NCBI GenBank assembly: GCA_937998875.1
Contig: CALLBO010000025.1
Coordinates: 62,001-126,000, forward strand
DNA length: 64,000 nt
Direction of reading: 5' to 3'
Source: an uncultured Granulosicoccaceae bacterium
Lineage (GTDB): Bacteria; Pseudomonadota; Gammaproteobacteria; Granulosicoccales; Granulosicoccaceae
Each line of letters opens with the position of its first letter. Positions within the stretch are counted from its first letter, which is position 1. Below the pieces are notes generated by a model. It was not told where the DNA came from, made no database searches, and saw only the letters and a program-made list of their open reading frames with translations. This document shows, piece by piece, positions 35,431-44,853 of this stretch. A program made the translations under genes and the position numbers.

Positions 35431-37587
35431 TTAGAGGCTATATTTATCTACGGCGACCTGATCTTTCTTGCACAAATACACAACCAGCGCTATTAAGATT
35501 GCACCAGTAAAATTATAAGCCCAGTGCAACGGATAAAAGGCAGCAGCTGCACCGGCTGCTAACAGCGGATACATCCACCAGCGTAGTGGCCCTTCGCTGT
35601 AGCGCTGCAACAAACAATTAGCAGCGTAAATACCAATCAAACTGAATATCCCGATTCTCAATACAGTCAGTGCATCACCCCCAATTAACGGAGTATAAGC
35701 AAATATCAACGGCACAATGTAAAGACCTTTAGCGATCTTCCAGGCCTCAACACCCGTTGCCATGGGTGGCGACTTGGCAATACCCGCTGCCGTGAATGCT
35801 GCAAGACATACCGGTGGGGTTACGTTGCTATCCTGACTGAGCCAGAAAACAATCAAATGTGCGGTTAAGAGAAAAGTAGTCATCGCACCTGCGTCAACCA
35901 ATGACGGTCGAATAACCACAGCCAGTTCAAATGGCATTGCTGCCATCAGCTGCCCTGCTTCTGCCAGCGTCATTCCAGTGGCCACTTTTGCTACCAACGG
36001 TGAATCGACCAACATGAACGAAGCGGCTGCAACCGGATCAGCAATGCCCGTGACCAGTTGCTGAACAATCAAGCCGTCAGCCAGCATGCCTGCAAGGGCT
36101 GGTGCAGATAAAATGGACAATACAATGTAGGCTGCAGTAACAGGCAACCCCATGCCGAGTATCAATGACGCTAATGTGATCAGCAACAGCGCGATCCATA
36201 ACGACCCTTGTGACCACTGCGCAATCATCAATGCAAAAGTATTGGCTAATCCGGAGGTAGTAACAGCATTGTTAATCAGACCTACAGCGACCAGTAAAAC
36301 TGCTGTCATGATCGAAGTACTTACCCCCAGCGCGAGTGCTCTGGATATGTTTTTCGGCCCCATTTTATTGGGTGAAAACCAACTGACAACAATCAATACA
36401 GCGATAGCAACAGACGCCGCGTAACTCGGTGTACGGCCGGACACCAGCATGTAGGTCATCACACCGAGCGGCAGCAGAAAATTTAACGCTCCGGCCAGCA
36501 ATTTCTTGCGATCGACTTTCTCGGGCTGCTCGGTACCGATGCCGTATTTTATTGCTTCAATACGAATCACAAAGGCAACCGAAAGAAAATATAACAATGC
36601 CGGTACAACAGATACCGCGACAATAGTGCCGTAATCAATGCCGGTGTAGCTGGCCATAATAAACGCACCCGCCCCCATAATCGGTGGCATCAACTGCCCT
36701 CCCGTTGAAGCAGAAGCTTCGACACCTGCAGCAAATTTTGCCCTGAAGCCGTTTGACTTCATCAACGGAATGGTAATGACCCCGGTAGATGCGGTATTGG
36801 CAACAGCAGACCCGGAGATAGTGCCGGTTAATGCAGACGACATCACTGCTACAAAAGCAGCGCCACCACGCAGCTTTCCGGCAATACTTTTAGATAATTC
36901 AATAACAAAATCAGAAGCCCCGGATACCACCAGAAAAGCGCCAAAGATCATAAACAAGGTAATGTTGGCAGATGAAATAGTGGTGATGATGCCGAACATA
37001 CCTTCGTCGTTATATAATGATCGAAACAGCACATCGTCTAGCGGCAAGCTGGCGGCTCTGAATGCGCCGGGCATCATCTCACCCAGGAACAGGTTGTAGG
37101 ACAAAGCAAGTACCACAAGTATTGGAATTATCCAACCCGTGAGACGCCTTGTCAGCTCAATTGCACCAACGATAACCACAATTCCCGCAAACCAATCCAG
37201 CGGTGTAAATTGCCAGCTCTGCCCGGTTTTGGCTAGAGTTCGTTCATAGACACCGTTCTCAGCATGCGCTATCCATAGCGAGCTAAAAGCGATAAGCAAG
37301 CCGAACACCAGATTGCACCAGAACCTGAAATTGTAACCGTGCTTGTCTACCGCAGAAGTGGTCACTGCTGCCAGTAGCCCAAAGCCTGCAAAATGAATAC
37401 TGTTCTGCCAGAGCCCACCTTCATTGAGGTAGACATTGGTGACAATGTGCCATAGACCGAACAGACATATACCTAAGTAAATCAGAAGATTGGGAAAGGG
37501 TTTAACAAGAACAGATTCAAGGTCAACCAGCCGTTCCTTAAATGGCAACTTGATACTTGAATGATCCTGCAATTCTTCTGTATTCAA
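35431..37587 (-). CDS. TRAP transporter fused permease (DctQM type), TAXI system
   Basis: About 718 residues with many hydrophobic helices: a small-subunit-like part first, then the large permease with GSAVANTASTGVITIPLM, GVEASASTGGQLMPPIMGAGAFIMA and LGMGLPVTAAYIVLS, the TRAP DctM signatures. No ATG lies near the N-terminus. I chose TTG 37587 (NTEELQDHSSIK) because the alternative TTG at 37665 would include the intergenic hairpin. It works with the TAXI binding protein just upstream to import an unknown, probably carboxylate, solute by a Na+ or H+ gradient. Confidence 0.92.
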   Translation of the reverse strand: MNTEELQDHSSIKLPFKERLVDLESVLVKPFPNLLIYLGICLFGLWHIVTNVYLNEGGLWQNSIHFAGFGLLAAVTTSAVDKHGYNFRFWCNLVFGLLIAFSSLWIAHAENGVYERTLAKTGQSWQFTPLDWFAGIVVIVGAIELTRRLTGWIIPILVVLALSYNLFLGEMMPGAFRAASLPLDDVLFRSLYNDEGMFGIITTISSANITLFMIFGAFLVVSGASDFVIELSKSIAGKLRGGAAFVAVMSSALTGTISGSAVANTASTGVITIPLMKSNGFRAKFAAGVEASASTGGQLMPPIMGAGAFIMASYTGIDYGTIVAVSVVPALLYFLSVAFVIRIEAIKYGIGTEQPEKVDRKKLLAGALNFLLPLGVMTYMLVSGRTPSYAASVAIAVLIVVSWFSPNKMGPKNISRALALGVSTSIMTAVLLVAVGLINNAVTTSGLANTFALMIAQWSQGSLWIALLLITLASLILGMGLPVTAAYIVLSILSAPALAGMLADGLIVQQLVTGIADPVAAASFMLVDSPLVAKVATGMTLAEAGQLMAAMPFELAVVIRPSLVDAGAMTTFLLTAHLIVFWLSQDSNVTPPVCLAAFTAAGIAKSPPMATGVEAWKIAKGLYIVPLIFAYTPLIGGDALTVLRIGIFSLIGIYAANCLLQRYSEGPLRWWMYPLLAAGAAAAFYPLHWAYNFTGAILIALVVYLCKKDQVAVDKYSL

Positions 37588-37624
37588 AAGATATCGCTCA
37601 GTCTGAGTAGTAGAAATAAATAAA

Positions 37625-37651
37625 GGATGAGTGCCCCTAGAACACTCATCC
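37625..37651 (-). terminator. Intrinsic terminator/attenuator between TAXI binding protein and TRAP permease
   Basis: Read on the minus strand, a 9-bp perfect stem GGATGAGTG/CACTCATCC with a 9-base loop is followed by TTTATTTATTT. It lies between the binding-protein stop and the permease start. It should end part of the transcripts so that more binding protein than permease is made. Confidence 0.75.
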
Positions 37652-37686
37652 CGTAGAAGCCACAAATGGCCCGTTATAACTCTTCG

Positions 37687-38676
37687 TTACATCAGGTGAT
37701 CGGGGATTTCTATACCAACCTCCTTGTAGTACTTGATTGCTCCTGGATGCAGCGGTACTGGTAAACCACCGACAGCCTTGGACACATCCATGGCATTAGT
37801 CGCTTTATGTATCGCCTGCAGAAACGGCAGGTTTTCGTATAGTGCTTTAGTCAACAGGTAAACGTGGTTTTCATCAACACTTGCATTGACCGCCAGAAAG
37901 TTTGGCTGCGCAATTGTCTGAACATCAGCATCCTGACCCGGATAAGTGCCAGCAGCGATTGTATAAGGTACCCAGAGATTTCTGCCACCATCCATTTTCG
38001 CAGCTTCTTCTGCTGTGACGTTCAGCAGTGTGAATTTATCGCCATTTGAAGACATCAGTTTTGTAATTGCACTAGTCGGAGGACCTGACGGAAAGCCGCC
38101 ACCAACCGCCTGACCATTTGCCAACGCATCGACTGACGGGCCATACCCGGCGTGCATTAAGGTATAGGATCCAATATCACTTCCGAGCCCACTCAGCAGA
38201 ACAGAGTTAGAACCCAGGGTTCCGGAATTCTCTTTACCCATTGCCATGGTCTTGCCTGTTGCACCTAACAAATCCGACACGGTGCCGTCTTTAACAAGGT
38301 CATTGGAGAGAATAAACTGCTCAACGTTCTGCCACAGCATAGAGATAGAGCGAAGATTCTCCTGTTTTTCCGTCACCGGTCCCGTGCCGGTTGCAGCGTA
38401 TGACCCGTACAGCCCCTGCAAAATAGCAAATTGTGCTGTGTCAGCTGCCAGTGCCTGAACATTTGCACCAGAACCCGCAGAGTTAACCGCTGTCAGGCTG
38501 AACTTCTCTTTTGGCAGCAACTTAATCTTGGATAACGTTGCAATGGCAGTTCCAACCGGATGGTAGGTACCACCGGTTGAAGCAGTGTTAAGGACGTAGT
38601 CATTTGCCTGTGCGGTTCCAATGGAAGCGGCAGTGGCCGAAGCAAATACTAATGACGCTAAAAGTTTTTTGATCAT
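37687..38676 (-). CDS. TAXI-family TRAP transporter solute-binding protein
   Basis: This is a 329-residue protein with a signal peptide (MIKKLLASLVFASATAASIGTAQA) and a mature start NDYVLNTASTGGTYHPVGTAIATLS, the TAXI-family hallmark. It also shows VNSAGSGANVQALAADTAQFAI and MGKENSGTLGSNSVLLSGLG. TAXI proteins deliver solutes, often glutamate- or 2-oxoglutarate-like acids, to DctQM permeases. The neighbouring kinase/regulator pair on the same strand may sense the same solute. Confidence 0.94.
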   Translation of the reverse strand: MIKKLLASLVFASATAASIGTAQANDYVLNTASTGGTYHPVGTAIATLSKIKLLPKEKFSLTAVNSAGSGANVQALAADTAQFAILQGLYGSYAATGTGPVTEKQENLRSISMLWQNVEQFILSNDLVKDGTVSDLLGATGKTMAMGKENSGTLGSNSVLLSGLGSDIGSYTLMHAGYGPSVDALANGQAVGGGFPSGPPTSAITKLMSSNGDKFTLLNVTAEEAAKMDGGRNLWVPYTIAAGTYPGQDADVQTIAQPNFLAVNASVDENHVYLLTKALYENLPFLQAIHKATNAMDVSKAVGGLPVPLHPGAIKYYKEVGIEIPDHLM

Positions 38677-38873
38677 TTATGGGTCTCCAGGAAAGCATCA
38701 GAGTGATGCAACGCCCCATTTTGCAATACCGACCAGCCGGTACACAACAAAGACTAAATACATGAATTATAAAGGTATATCTATTCTTCGATGACCCAGG
38801 CACTTCAAAAAATATACTTTTAGGCAATAATTTGCCTATCAATAGCAAGCTGTGTGACGTTCTACACCCTGAC

Positions 38874-39485
38874 TTACTGGTTAGTATCACCGAGCAATGC
38901 ATCCCGACTAATACCGAGCTTTGACATTTTATCATTCAGGGTTCTGCGATTAACCTGCAGTGCCTCAAGGACCAACCCGATCTGACCATTGCTTTGAACT
39001 ATCGCACTTTCTATCAGGTATTTTTCATAGGCCAGCACCCGCATACGCAGCGGATATTCATCTGCCAGACCATCAAACGCCTTACGCGAGTTAGACAAAG
39101 ACCCATAGTGGCTTTTTTGTAGAGCACCTATAACCTCTAAAAGCTCATCAGGATCGATAGGTTTCTCAAGAAACTCTACCGCACCAAGCTTCATCGCGGC
39201 AACGATATCTCTGACTTGCGCGTACCCAGAGAAAAATATAATAGGTATTAGCGGCCTTGAAAGACGGGCCTGCTGCGCAAATTCGATACCGTTGCTCTCA
39301 GGCATTCTTAAGTCTGTTACGATGATATCGATATCGCTCTCCTGCATTCTTTGAAGCGCAGTTGCAGAAGACTCTGCCACGATCACATCGATATCATTCA
39401 GACGTAGGAAACGGCTGTGAGCGCCAAGCACATCAATATCGTCATCCACCAATAGTACAAGAGTTGGTTTTTTCACTTCCATCAT
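38874..39485 (-). CDS. Response regulator: receiver plus Fis-type HTH, no AAA+ domain
   Basis: This is a 203-residue protein. The receiver domain (about 7-125) has the acidic pocket Asp14-Asp16 (VDDD), phospho-acceptor Asp58 (VTDLRMP) and Lys in EKPIDP. The C-terminus (about 155-195) is a Fis/HTH_8 helix-turn-helix, QIGLVLEALQVNRRTLNDKMSKLG. DctD-type partners of DctB kinases normally carry a sigma-54 AAA+ domain of about 230 residues between these parts; it is absent here. It probably acts as a simple activator or repressor. Its start overlaps the kinase stop. Confidence 0.92.
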   Translation of the reverse strand: MMEVKKPTLVLLVDDDIDVLGAHSRFLRLNDIDVIVAESSATALQRMQESDIDIIVTDLRMPESNGIEFAQQARLSRPLIPIIFFSGYAQVRDIVAAMKLGAVEFLEKPIDPDELLEVIGALQKSHYGSLSNSRKAFDGLADEYPLRMRVLAYEKYLIESAIVQSNGQIGLVLEALQVNRRTLNDKMSKLGISRDALLGDTNQ

Positions 39486-41212
39486 CCAACCTTGACTTCA
39501 TGAAGCGGTAAGAACAATGTGAATCTGCTCCCCGTTTGGTATTCGCTATTCTCAAGACTCAATAACTCATAGGTGAGTTCACCCTGGTGATCCTCTGCAA
39601 TCATTTCTGTCAGTGTAAGGCCTAAACCAAGGCCCGAAGACTTCGACTTATCGCTCACAAATGGCTTAAATAAATGCGGCAGAACATCTTCACTGACTCC
39701 TGGCCCATTATCCAGAACACTTATTTGTATTGTTTTACCCGAGCGCGCTAATTTTAACGTTACCTCAGGCTGTCCGTGACTCAAGACTGCATCAAAGGCG
39801 TTATACAGCATATTTAGCAGCGCTTGTTGCAATAATATCTCATTGCCCTTAACCCACATATTTTTCTCGGCAAGTACAACCTTCAATGAATTTTTCATGG
39901 CAGGTCGCTCCCTGCTTATCGTATCTACAATACCACCAACGAGGTCGTCGACCCCAAGCGGCACACGCTCTGTGGCACGTTGCGCTGCAAGACTCCGAAG
40001 CGAAGTAACTACCCTGCCTATACGTTTGGTTGTCCGGTCGCTATCTACGATAATCTGCCGTAGCTCATGAATGTCAGCATCCGGTTTGTCGATAATATTT
40101 CTGAGTGAAGCGAGGTTTAGCCTCAGGCTGGTTAAGGGCTGATTGATTTCGTGATTAATTGCGCCCGACATACGGCCCAGCATCGCGTAGTTTGATTCTG
40201 TAATCAGCGCTTCCTGTGCCATTCGAAGTTCGCGGGTACGCGCAGCTACTTCCAACTCCAAATCCATTGCGTGTCTCTGTTCTGTAGCAACAAGCCTCTT
40301 TTGCACAAGCATGTTTCGATAACTGAGCAACAGAATTAGCAGTATTGAACCTAAAGCAAGGAGCCAAATTGCTGCGCGTATCCAGATTCGTGATACCTTC
40401 ACTAACAACGTCAGATTCCATTGTTCACTATTCAATTGTATTTGCTGCATAAAGTACGCTTGATTTGTGGATTGATGCTGATACTTTATACGATCAGTGC
40501 TCAGGGGCATTAAGTAGGCATCGTGTACCGCCTGATACCTTCTATCCTGCTTGATTATTTGCCTGTCACTTTCAGATAGTTGTCGCATTGGAACATATAG
40601 AAAACGAGTATCTGTAGCCAGGGTAACCACTCCTAGTTCATCAACCACCGCCCATTCATAAGGACTCAGCTGCCAGGAATCCAATAGCCCGGCAAGGTCG
40701 GTTTTGACCACCACCACTCCAATAGTCTCCTCCGCCACCGTCACAGCACTAGCGGTAAAATAACCCGGGATACCGGTAGTTGCACCCACGGCAAAAAATG
40801 TCGCAGCACCATCAACTAACGCTCTCGTAAAGTACGGCCTGAACCCGTAGTTCACCCCAATGAAACTGACACTATCTTCATAGTTACTTGCAGCTATCGT
40901 AGTGCCGTCAGTATTCATGACAAAAGCGAACGCAGATTTACTATCCTGCTGTGATTTCCTCAACATTAAGTTTGCATTGGATACACTGGATGACGATGGA
41001 TCAGATAGCGCTCTTATTACGTATGGGTGGCGAGCCAATACGCGTGGCAACACAGCGAATTGCTCCAATTGCCTGTCCAGTTCTGCCGCTTTTCCCTGTA
41101 GCTGAAATTGCATTAAATTACTTTCCCTTAACTGCTCAAACTTCAACACTGCCAGTCCGAGCGCTATCACTACCAGCATAATGGCTATCGAAGGTTTATA
41201 GAAATTTCGCAC
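39482..41212 (-). CDS. DctB-like sensor histidine kinase
   Basis: This is a 576-residue membrane kinase. One N-terminal helix (about 8-24) and a second near 275-300 enclose a periplasmic Cache-type sensor (AFAFVMNTDGTTIAASNYEDSVSFIGVNYGFRPYF, typical of DctB). The phospho-acceptor box is GAINHEINQPLTSLRLNLASL. The catalytic domain has NMLYNAFDAV, LDNGPGVS and SSGLGLGLTL. The gene overlaps its regulator, with the TRAP-TAXI system just beyond. DctB proteins sense C4-dicarboxylates; the ligand here is inferred to be the TRAP substrate. Confidence 0.93.
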   Translation of the reverse strand: MRNFYKPSIAIMLVVIALGLAVLKFEQLRESNLMQFQLQGKAAELDRQLEQFAVLPRVLARHPYVIRALSDPSSSSVSNANLMLRKSQQDSKSAFAFVMNTDGTTIAASNYEDSVSFIGVNYGFRPYFTRALVDGAATFFAVGATTGIPGYFTASAVTVAEETIGVVVVKTDLAGLLDSWQLSPYEWAVVDELGVVTLATDTRFLYVPMRQLSESDRQIIKQDRRYQAVHDAYLMPLSTDRIKYQHQSTNQAYFMQQIQLNSEQWNLTLLVKVSRIWIRAAIWLLALGSILLILLLSYRNMLVQKRLVATEQRHAMDLELEVAARTRELRMAQEALITESNYAMLGRMSGAINHEINQPLTSLRLNLASLRNIIDKPDADIHELRQIIVDSDRTTKRIGRVVTSLRSLAAQRATERVPLGVDDLVGGIVDTISRERPAMKNSLKVVLAEKNMWVKGNEILLQQALLNMLYNAFDAVLSHGQPEVTLKLARSGKTIQISVLDNGPGVSEDVLPHLFKPFVSDKSKSSGLGLGLTLTEMIAEDHQGELTYELLSLENSEYQTGSRFTLFLPLHEVKVG

Positions 41213-41531
41213 GATACTGATATTCCAGTACTCTAACAGGGGTTGTCTTACACTACTAAATTTACCAATTCACTTTTTTGCAGTGAGTTCGTTCTTTGAC
41301 ATACATAGCACATTCAGGCTGCTCATCGGGATTTGAGGCTTTTGGCGAGGAATAGGCACGTTCCCGAGAATTGCGATTGTGCGCATATAGCGCCGAGTAT
41401 GAAGTTTGAAGTGCAACAAGTTGCTAGCGACAGGTGCATGTATAACCCTTCGGAGGCCCTCTGGAATGTGGCCAACCTGAACGCTCCGGGGATTGGCTTC
41501 TCCATCTAAGCAAGGCATCTTATGCGAAAAG
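41213..41531. other. Intergenic stretch, nothing recognised
   Basis: These 319 bases separate the SorC-type regulator stop from the kinase start. Short frames on both strands have no domain. No strong hairpin or repeat was found; the kinase promoter should be here. Confidence 0.4.
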
Positions 41532-42509
41532 CTAGTCAGAACCGGCATACCGCAACAAGCGCTCAGCTGTAGCATTATCCGTTATCAGGGTGTGTATAAG
41601 GTCTGCAGAAAGGGCTGCATGCATAATGGGAATTTTGTGCACGCCGGCCGCAACGAGCACCGCATGCTTAAGCTGTTTAAAAGATGCATAAGGCGGGCTT
41701 ATTACCCGGTCATTAATCGGATGTTTTACCAGCTTGCCTTCACTATCTAGAAATCGGCCAAGCACATCACCCACGGCACCTGCCTTTTTCAACTCTGCCA
41801 TAGTCACATCACGAGGAAGTCCCTGATTCATCAAGATAGATTTTTTTGAAATATCCCCGGCTGAAAGCAAGGCAATGTCAACCGATATCGCCTTTTTAAT
41901 TTGATCTTTTAGTAGATCTGTTTTTAGCAATGTTTGTGTTAATGCTTCTGACTCACAATAGATGGGTGCAGCAAACAAATGATAGCGGGCGTTTAAAATA
42001 CTGGCAAAATTGGCGGCAATGCCGAAAGAGTTAATTGATGTTCCTCTTGAAACTCCCCCCATAAGAGAAACCACATCCATCTCCGAACCTGAATAAGGCT
42101 TGAGTGTCTTCAAAGAACATTCAAGTGATGAGCCCCAGGCCACACCGATCGATTTAATTTTCTTAGTGGCCAGTAAATCATTGAGATAAAATGCCAGTGC
42201 AGTGCCCACGCTCTCATGGCAATCATTGGACTCTGGCGCGACCAAACCAACATAAGCATCTTTTAGCGAATAGCGGCTTGCAAGATGATCTGCAAGTTCA
42301 TACGTACCGGTGAATGGTGATGCAATATCGATTTGCACCATGCCCTGGCGACGTGCATAGCGAATCGTTTTATTGATTTTGAGGCGTGTGGTGCCCAACT
42401 CCTTTGCCACTTCGCTCTGAGTTAACCCACACACGTGATAAAGCCAGGCTACTTTTGATAGAAACGGTTCTTCCGGGATGAAACCGTTTTTCTCGTCTGC
42501 TGTTTGCAT
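41532..42509 (-). CDS. SorC/DeoR-type sugar-binding transcriptional regulator
   Basis: This is a 325-residue protein. The N-terminal HTH (about 18-60: VAWLYHVCGLTQSEVAKELGTTRLKINKTIRYAR) is followed by the SorC sugar-phosphate-binding domain with IGVAWGSSLECSLKTLK, VVSLMGGVSR, AAPIYCESEAL and DVALLSAGD-like segments. SorC proteins respond to a phosphorylated sugar made by the pathway they control. It lies 3 bp downstream of the xylulokinase gene in a minus-strand operon with the ABC permeases, so D-xylulose 5-phosphate is a reasonable effector guess. Confidence 0.94.
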   Translation of the reverse strand: MQTADEKNGFIPEEPFLSKVAWLYHVCGLTQSEVAKELGTTRLKINKTIRYARRQGMVQIDIASPFTGTYELADHLASRYSLKDAYVGLVAPESNDCHESVGTALAFYLNDLLATKKIKSIGVAWGSSLECSLKTLKPYSGSEMDVVSLMGGVSRGTSINSFGIAANFASILNARYHLFAAPIYCESEALTQTLLKTDLLKDQIKKAISVDIALLSAGDISKKSILMNQGLPRDVTMAELKKAGAVGDVLGRFLDSEGKLVKHPINDRVISPPYASFKQLKHAVLVAAGVHKIPIMHAALSADLIHTLITDNATAERLLRYAGSD

Positions 42510-42512
42510 GGT

Positions 42513-44006
42513 TTATGAATTCACTATAGCCTGATATTGCTCGAACCGTTCTGACATGGGCTCAAACAACTGCTTGTCAGGCTCTATCTCGAATTCGACT
42601 TTCGGGGACCGGCACAATACATCGTTGACTGCGTCAACTCCAGTGGTGTGCCGAAAACTGGCAGCAACCTGAGCCAGGCGTGTCGCACCCAGACAGGCTG
42701 CGAGATGACGACCAACGGGAAGAATCGACGGCTTACCCAACAGGGTGGCGATCATTTTACTCCAGAGCAGATTGTTCGCACCTCCACCGACCAACACCAG
42801 CTTGCCTACATCCATACCCGCTTCCTGTTGGTGAAGAAAACACTCCCTGAATTGAAAGGCTACCCCTTCAAGAATTGACCAGCCCAGCATTGAAGCATCG
42901 GTACTGGCGCTTACGTTGGTAAATGTACCCCGGCTGCCGGGCTGATTATAAGGCGTTCTGTTGCCGCTAAGCCATGGTGCACTCACTGGAGATTCGAACG
43001 CACGGCCGTCTTTGTACAACGCATCGATCTTGTCACTTAATGATTCTGTGGTTTCACCGAGCAAACTCACCAGCCACTCAAAGCTTGCTGTTGCACTCAT
43101 CACCACCCCCATCGATAGATAGGCATTCGGCGCTGCGTGATGACTGGTGAGAAACGCTTTGTCTGGCAGAGGTTTAAAAGAACCGTCAACAGTGCAAATA
43201 ACGCCGGAGGTACCAATAGTCACTGCACAGTCACCGGGTTTCGCAACACCCACTCCGATACTACAGGCCATGTTATCTCCGGCACCTGCAGCGACCGTAA
43301 TCCCTCGCGTGATATTAAAGCGATCAGCCAGTGTATCCCTTAGCTGACCCGCCGGTTCCCAGGCCCATGAAACGGGTGGCAACTTGTTGTAGTCCCACAT
43401 GGCGGCCTCACAAAGTTGTGCTGACCAACTGCTATCTGCACACTCCATCAACATGGTGCCACCGGCATCACTCGGTTCAGTAAAGCGTTCGCCTGTCAGT
43501 TTCAGTCTTATATAGTCTTTCGGCAGCAGCAGGCAATCCGCTCGATCAAGGATCTCAGGCTCATGTTTGTAAAGCCATCGCAGCTTTGGTGCGCCTACAC
43601 CCGGGTCTGGAGTACAGTTGGTGCGTAGTCCGATGTCGGGTACCAATTCCAGCAGTTCCCTGCACTCCTCAACACTGCGACCGTCATTCCACAAGATGAC
43701 ATCCCTGATTGCCTTGTCAGACTTGTCGATAAGTACAGGCCCGAGCATTTGACCGGAAAGCCCGATACCCCTGACTCGTGCCATCACCTGTTTTCTCTGT
43801 GCGAGCTCGTCTAAACAAGCACACACTGCGTCCCACCACTCATCGGGATCTTGTTCGTTCCAGCCATCGTGCAGGCATTTAGTGTTAACTGAACGGCTCG
43901 CAACGGCATGCACCTGGTCATCACTGTCTGCAATGATTACCTTGATGCCTGAAGTTCCGAGATCAATGCCTGCGTAGAGATCTGTGGCCTTTCCATTTGT
44001 AACCAT
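42513..44006 (-). CDS. xylB: Xylulokinase
   Basis: This is a 497-residue FGGY-family carbohydrate kinase. The first ATPase motif is YAGIDLGTSGIKVIIAD. Substrate-side motifs are RGIGLSGQMLGPV, ILWNDGRS, LLLPKDYIRLKLTGE and FTEPSDAGGTML, all typical of xylulokinases. Others are AAGAGDNMACSIGVG, TIGTSGVI and LVLVGGGANNLLW. It phosphorylates D-xylulose or a related ketopentose for the pentose phosphate pathway. I chose ATG 44006 (MVTNGKATDLYAG); a GTG at 44024 would overlap the permease gene. Confidence 0.9.
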   Translation of the reverse strand: MVTNGKATDLYAGIDLGTSGIKVIIADSDDQVHAVASRSVNTKCLHDGWNEQDPDEWWDAVCACLDELAQRKQVMARVRGIGLSGQMLGPVLIDKSDKAIRDVILWNDGRSVEECRELLELVPDIGLRTNCTPDPGVGAPKLRWLYKHEPEILDRADCLLLPKDYIRLKLTGERFTEPSDAGGTMLMECADSSWSAQLCEAAMWDYNKLPPVSWAWEPAGQLRDTLADRFNITRGITVAAGAGDNMACSIGVGVAKPGDCAVTIGTSGVICTVDGSFKPLPDKAFLTSHHAAPNAYLSMGVVMSATASFEWLVSLLGETTESLSDKIDALYKDGRAFESPVSAPWLSGNRTPYNQPGSRGTFTNVSASTDASMLGWSILEGVAFQFRECFLHQQEAGMDVGKLVLVGGGANNLLWSKMIATLLGKPSILPVGRHLAACLGATRLAQVAASFRHTTGVDAVNDVLCRSPKVEFEIEPDKQLFEPMSERFEQYQAIVNS

Positions 44007-44010
44007 GAGG

Positions 44011-44853
44011 CTACTTAACAGCACCCATAGTTAGTCCTCTAACCAATTGTTTGGACGCGATAAGGGAGAAAATAATCACCGGTATTACAATAAGCGTAGA
44101 GGTTGCCATTATTTTTCCGTACGGCAGGTTGTAACCCTCCATGAAACTAACCGCCATCGCGGGTGCCGTCTTGGCTGAGTTGCGGGTTAACACCAGCGCG
44201 TACATCAACTCGTTCCAGGAAAATATAAAAGAGAAAATCGCACTTACTGCAACACCGGGCATCGCCAGTGGCAAACAGATTGATCTAAATATACGAAACG
44301 GGGATGCCCCCTCCAACATCGCAGCCTCGTTTAACTCAAACGGAACCGAGCGAAATTGATCAGTACAGATCCAGATCACAATAGGTAAGTTAAAGGTTAG
44401 GTAGATAAGTATCAACACCAAATGAGTGTCGAGTAAACCAATCTTCCTGACTATCAAAAAGAACGGCAACGCCAATACAATCGGTGACACCATTCGATTA
44501 GTGATAAACCAGAACCAAAGATCGCGCTTACCACGAAATTCAAATCGGGCTAACGCATAAGCCGCTGGACAACCCAAAGTTATAGCGAGCATTGTCGTAG
44601 AAACTGCCACAATCAACGAGTTGATTAGGGTTTTTGCCACTCCATCCTTTGTTAATACCTCGGTGTAGTTTTGAAAGGTCGGCTCAAAAAGCCAGACTGG
44701 TGGAGACTTCAGAGCCAGCAGTTGGGTTTTCAGGCTGGTGGTCACCATCCAATAGAAAGGGAACACACAAAAAGTAATAATAAGTAGCAGCAACAAAATC
44801 TGCATACCCATTCTGTTATGGGTGCCTGGCATTGCCCGGTTAATCTTCATCAA
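44011..44853 (-). CDS. ABC sugar/polyol transporter permease (MalG-like)
   Basis: This is a 280-residue inner-membrane protein with six hydrophobic helices. The EAA loop that contacts the ATPase reads NEAAMLEGASPFRIFRSICLPLAMPG. The N-terminus MMKINRAMPGTHNRMGMQILLLLLIITFCVFPFYWMV is typical of the second permease of CUT1 importers. Its start overlaps the stop of the upstream permease gene by 4 bases, which suggests translational coupling. It works with the second permease, the binding protein and the divergent ATPase. Confidence 0.94.
   Translation of the reverse strand: MMKINRAMPGTHNRMGMQILLLLLIITFCVFPFYWMVTTSLKTQLLALKSPPVWLFEPTFQNYTEVLTKDGVAKTLINSLIVAVSTTMLAITLGCPAAYALARFEFRGKRDLWFWFITNRMVSPIVLALPFFLIVRKIGLLDTHLVLILIYLTFNLPIVIWICTDQFRSVPFELNEAAMLEGASPFRIFRSICLPLAMPGVAVSAIFSFIFSWNELMYALVLTRNSAKTAPAMAVSFMEGYNLPYGKIMATSTLIVIPVIIFSLIASKQLVRGLTMGAVK

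Noticed and set aside
37588-37665. Upstream TTG start for the TRAP permease
   Set aside because: It would translate through the terminator hairpin and adds 26 residues not typical of the family.
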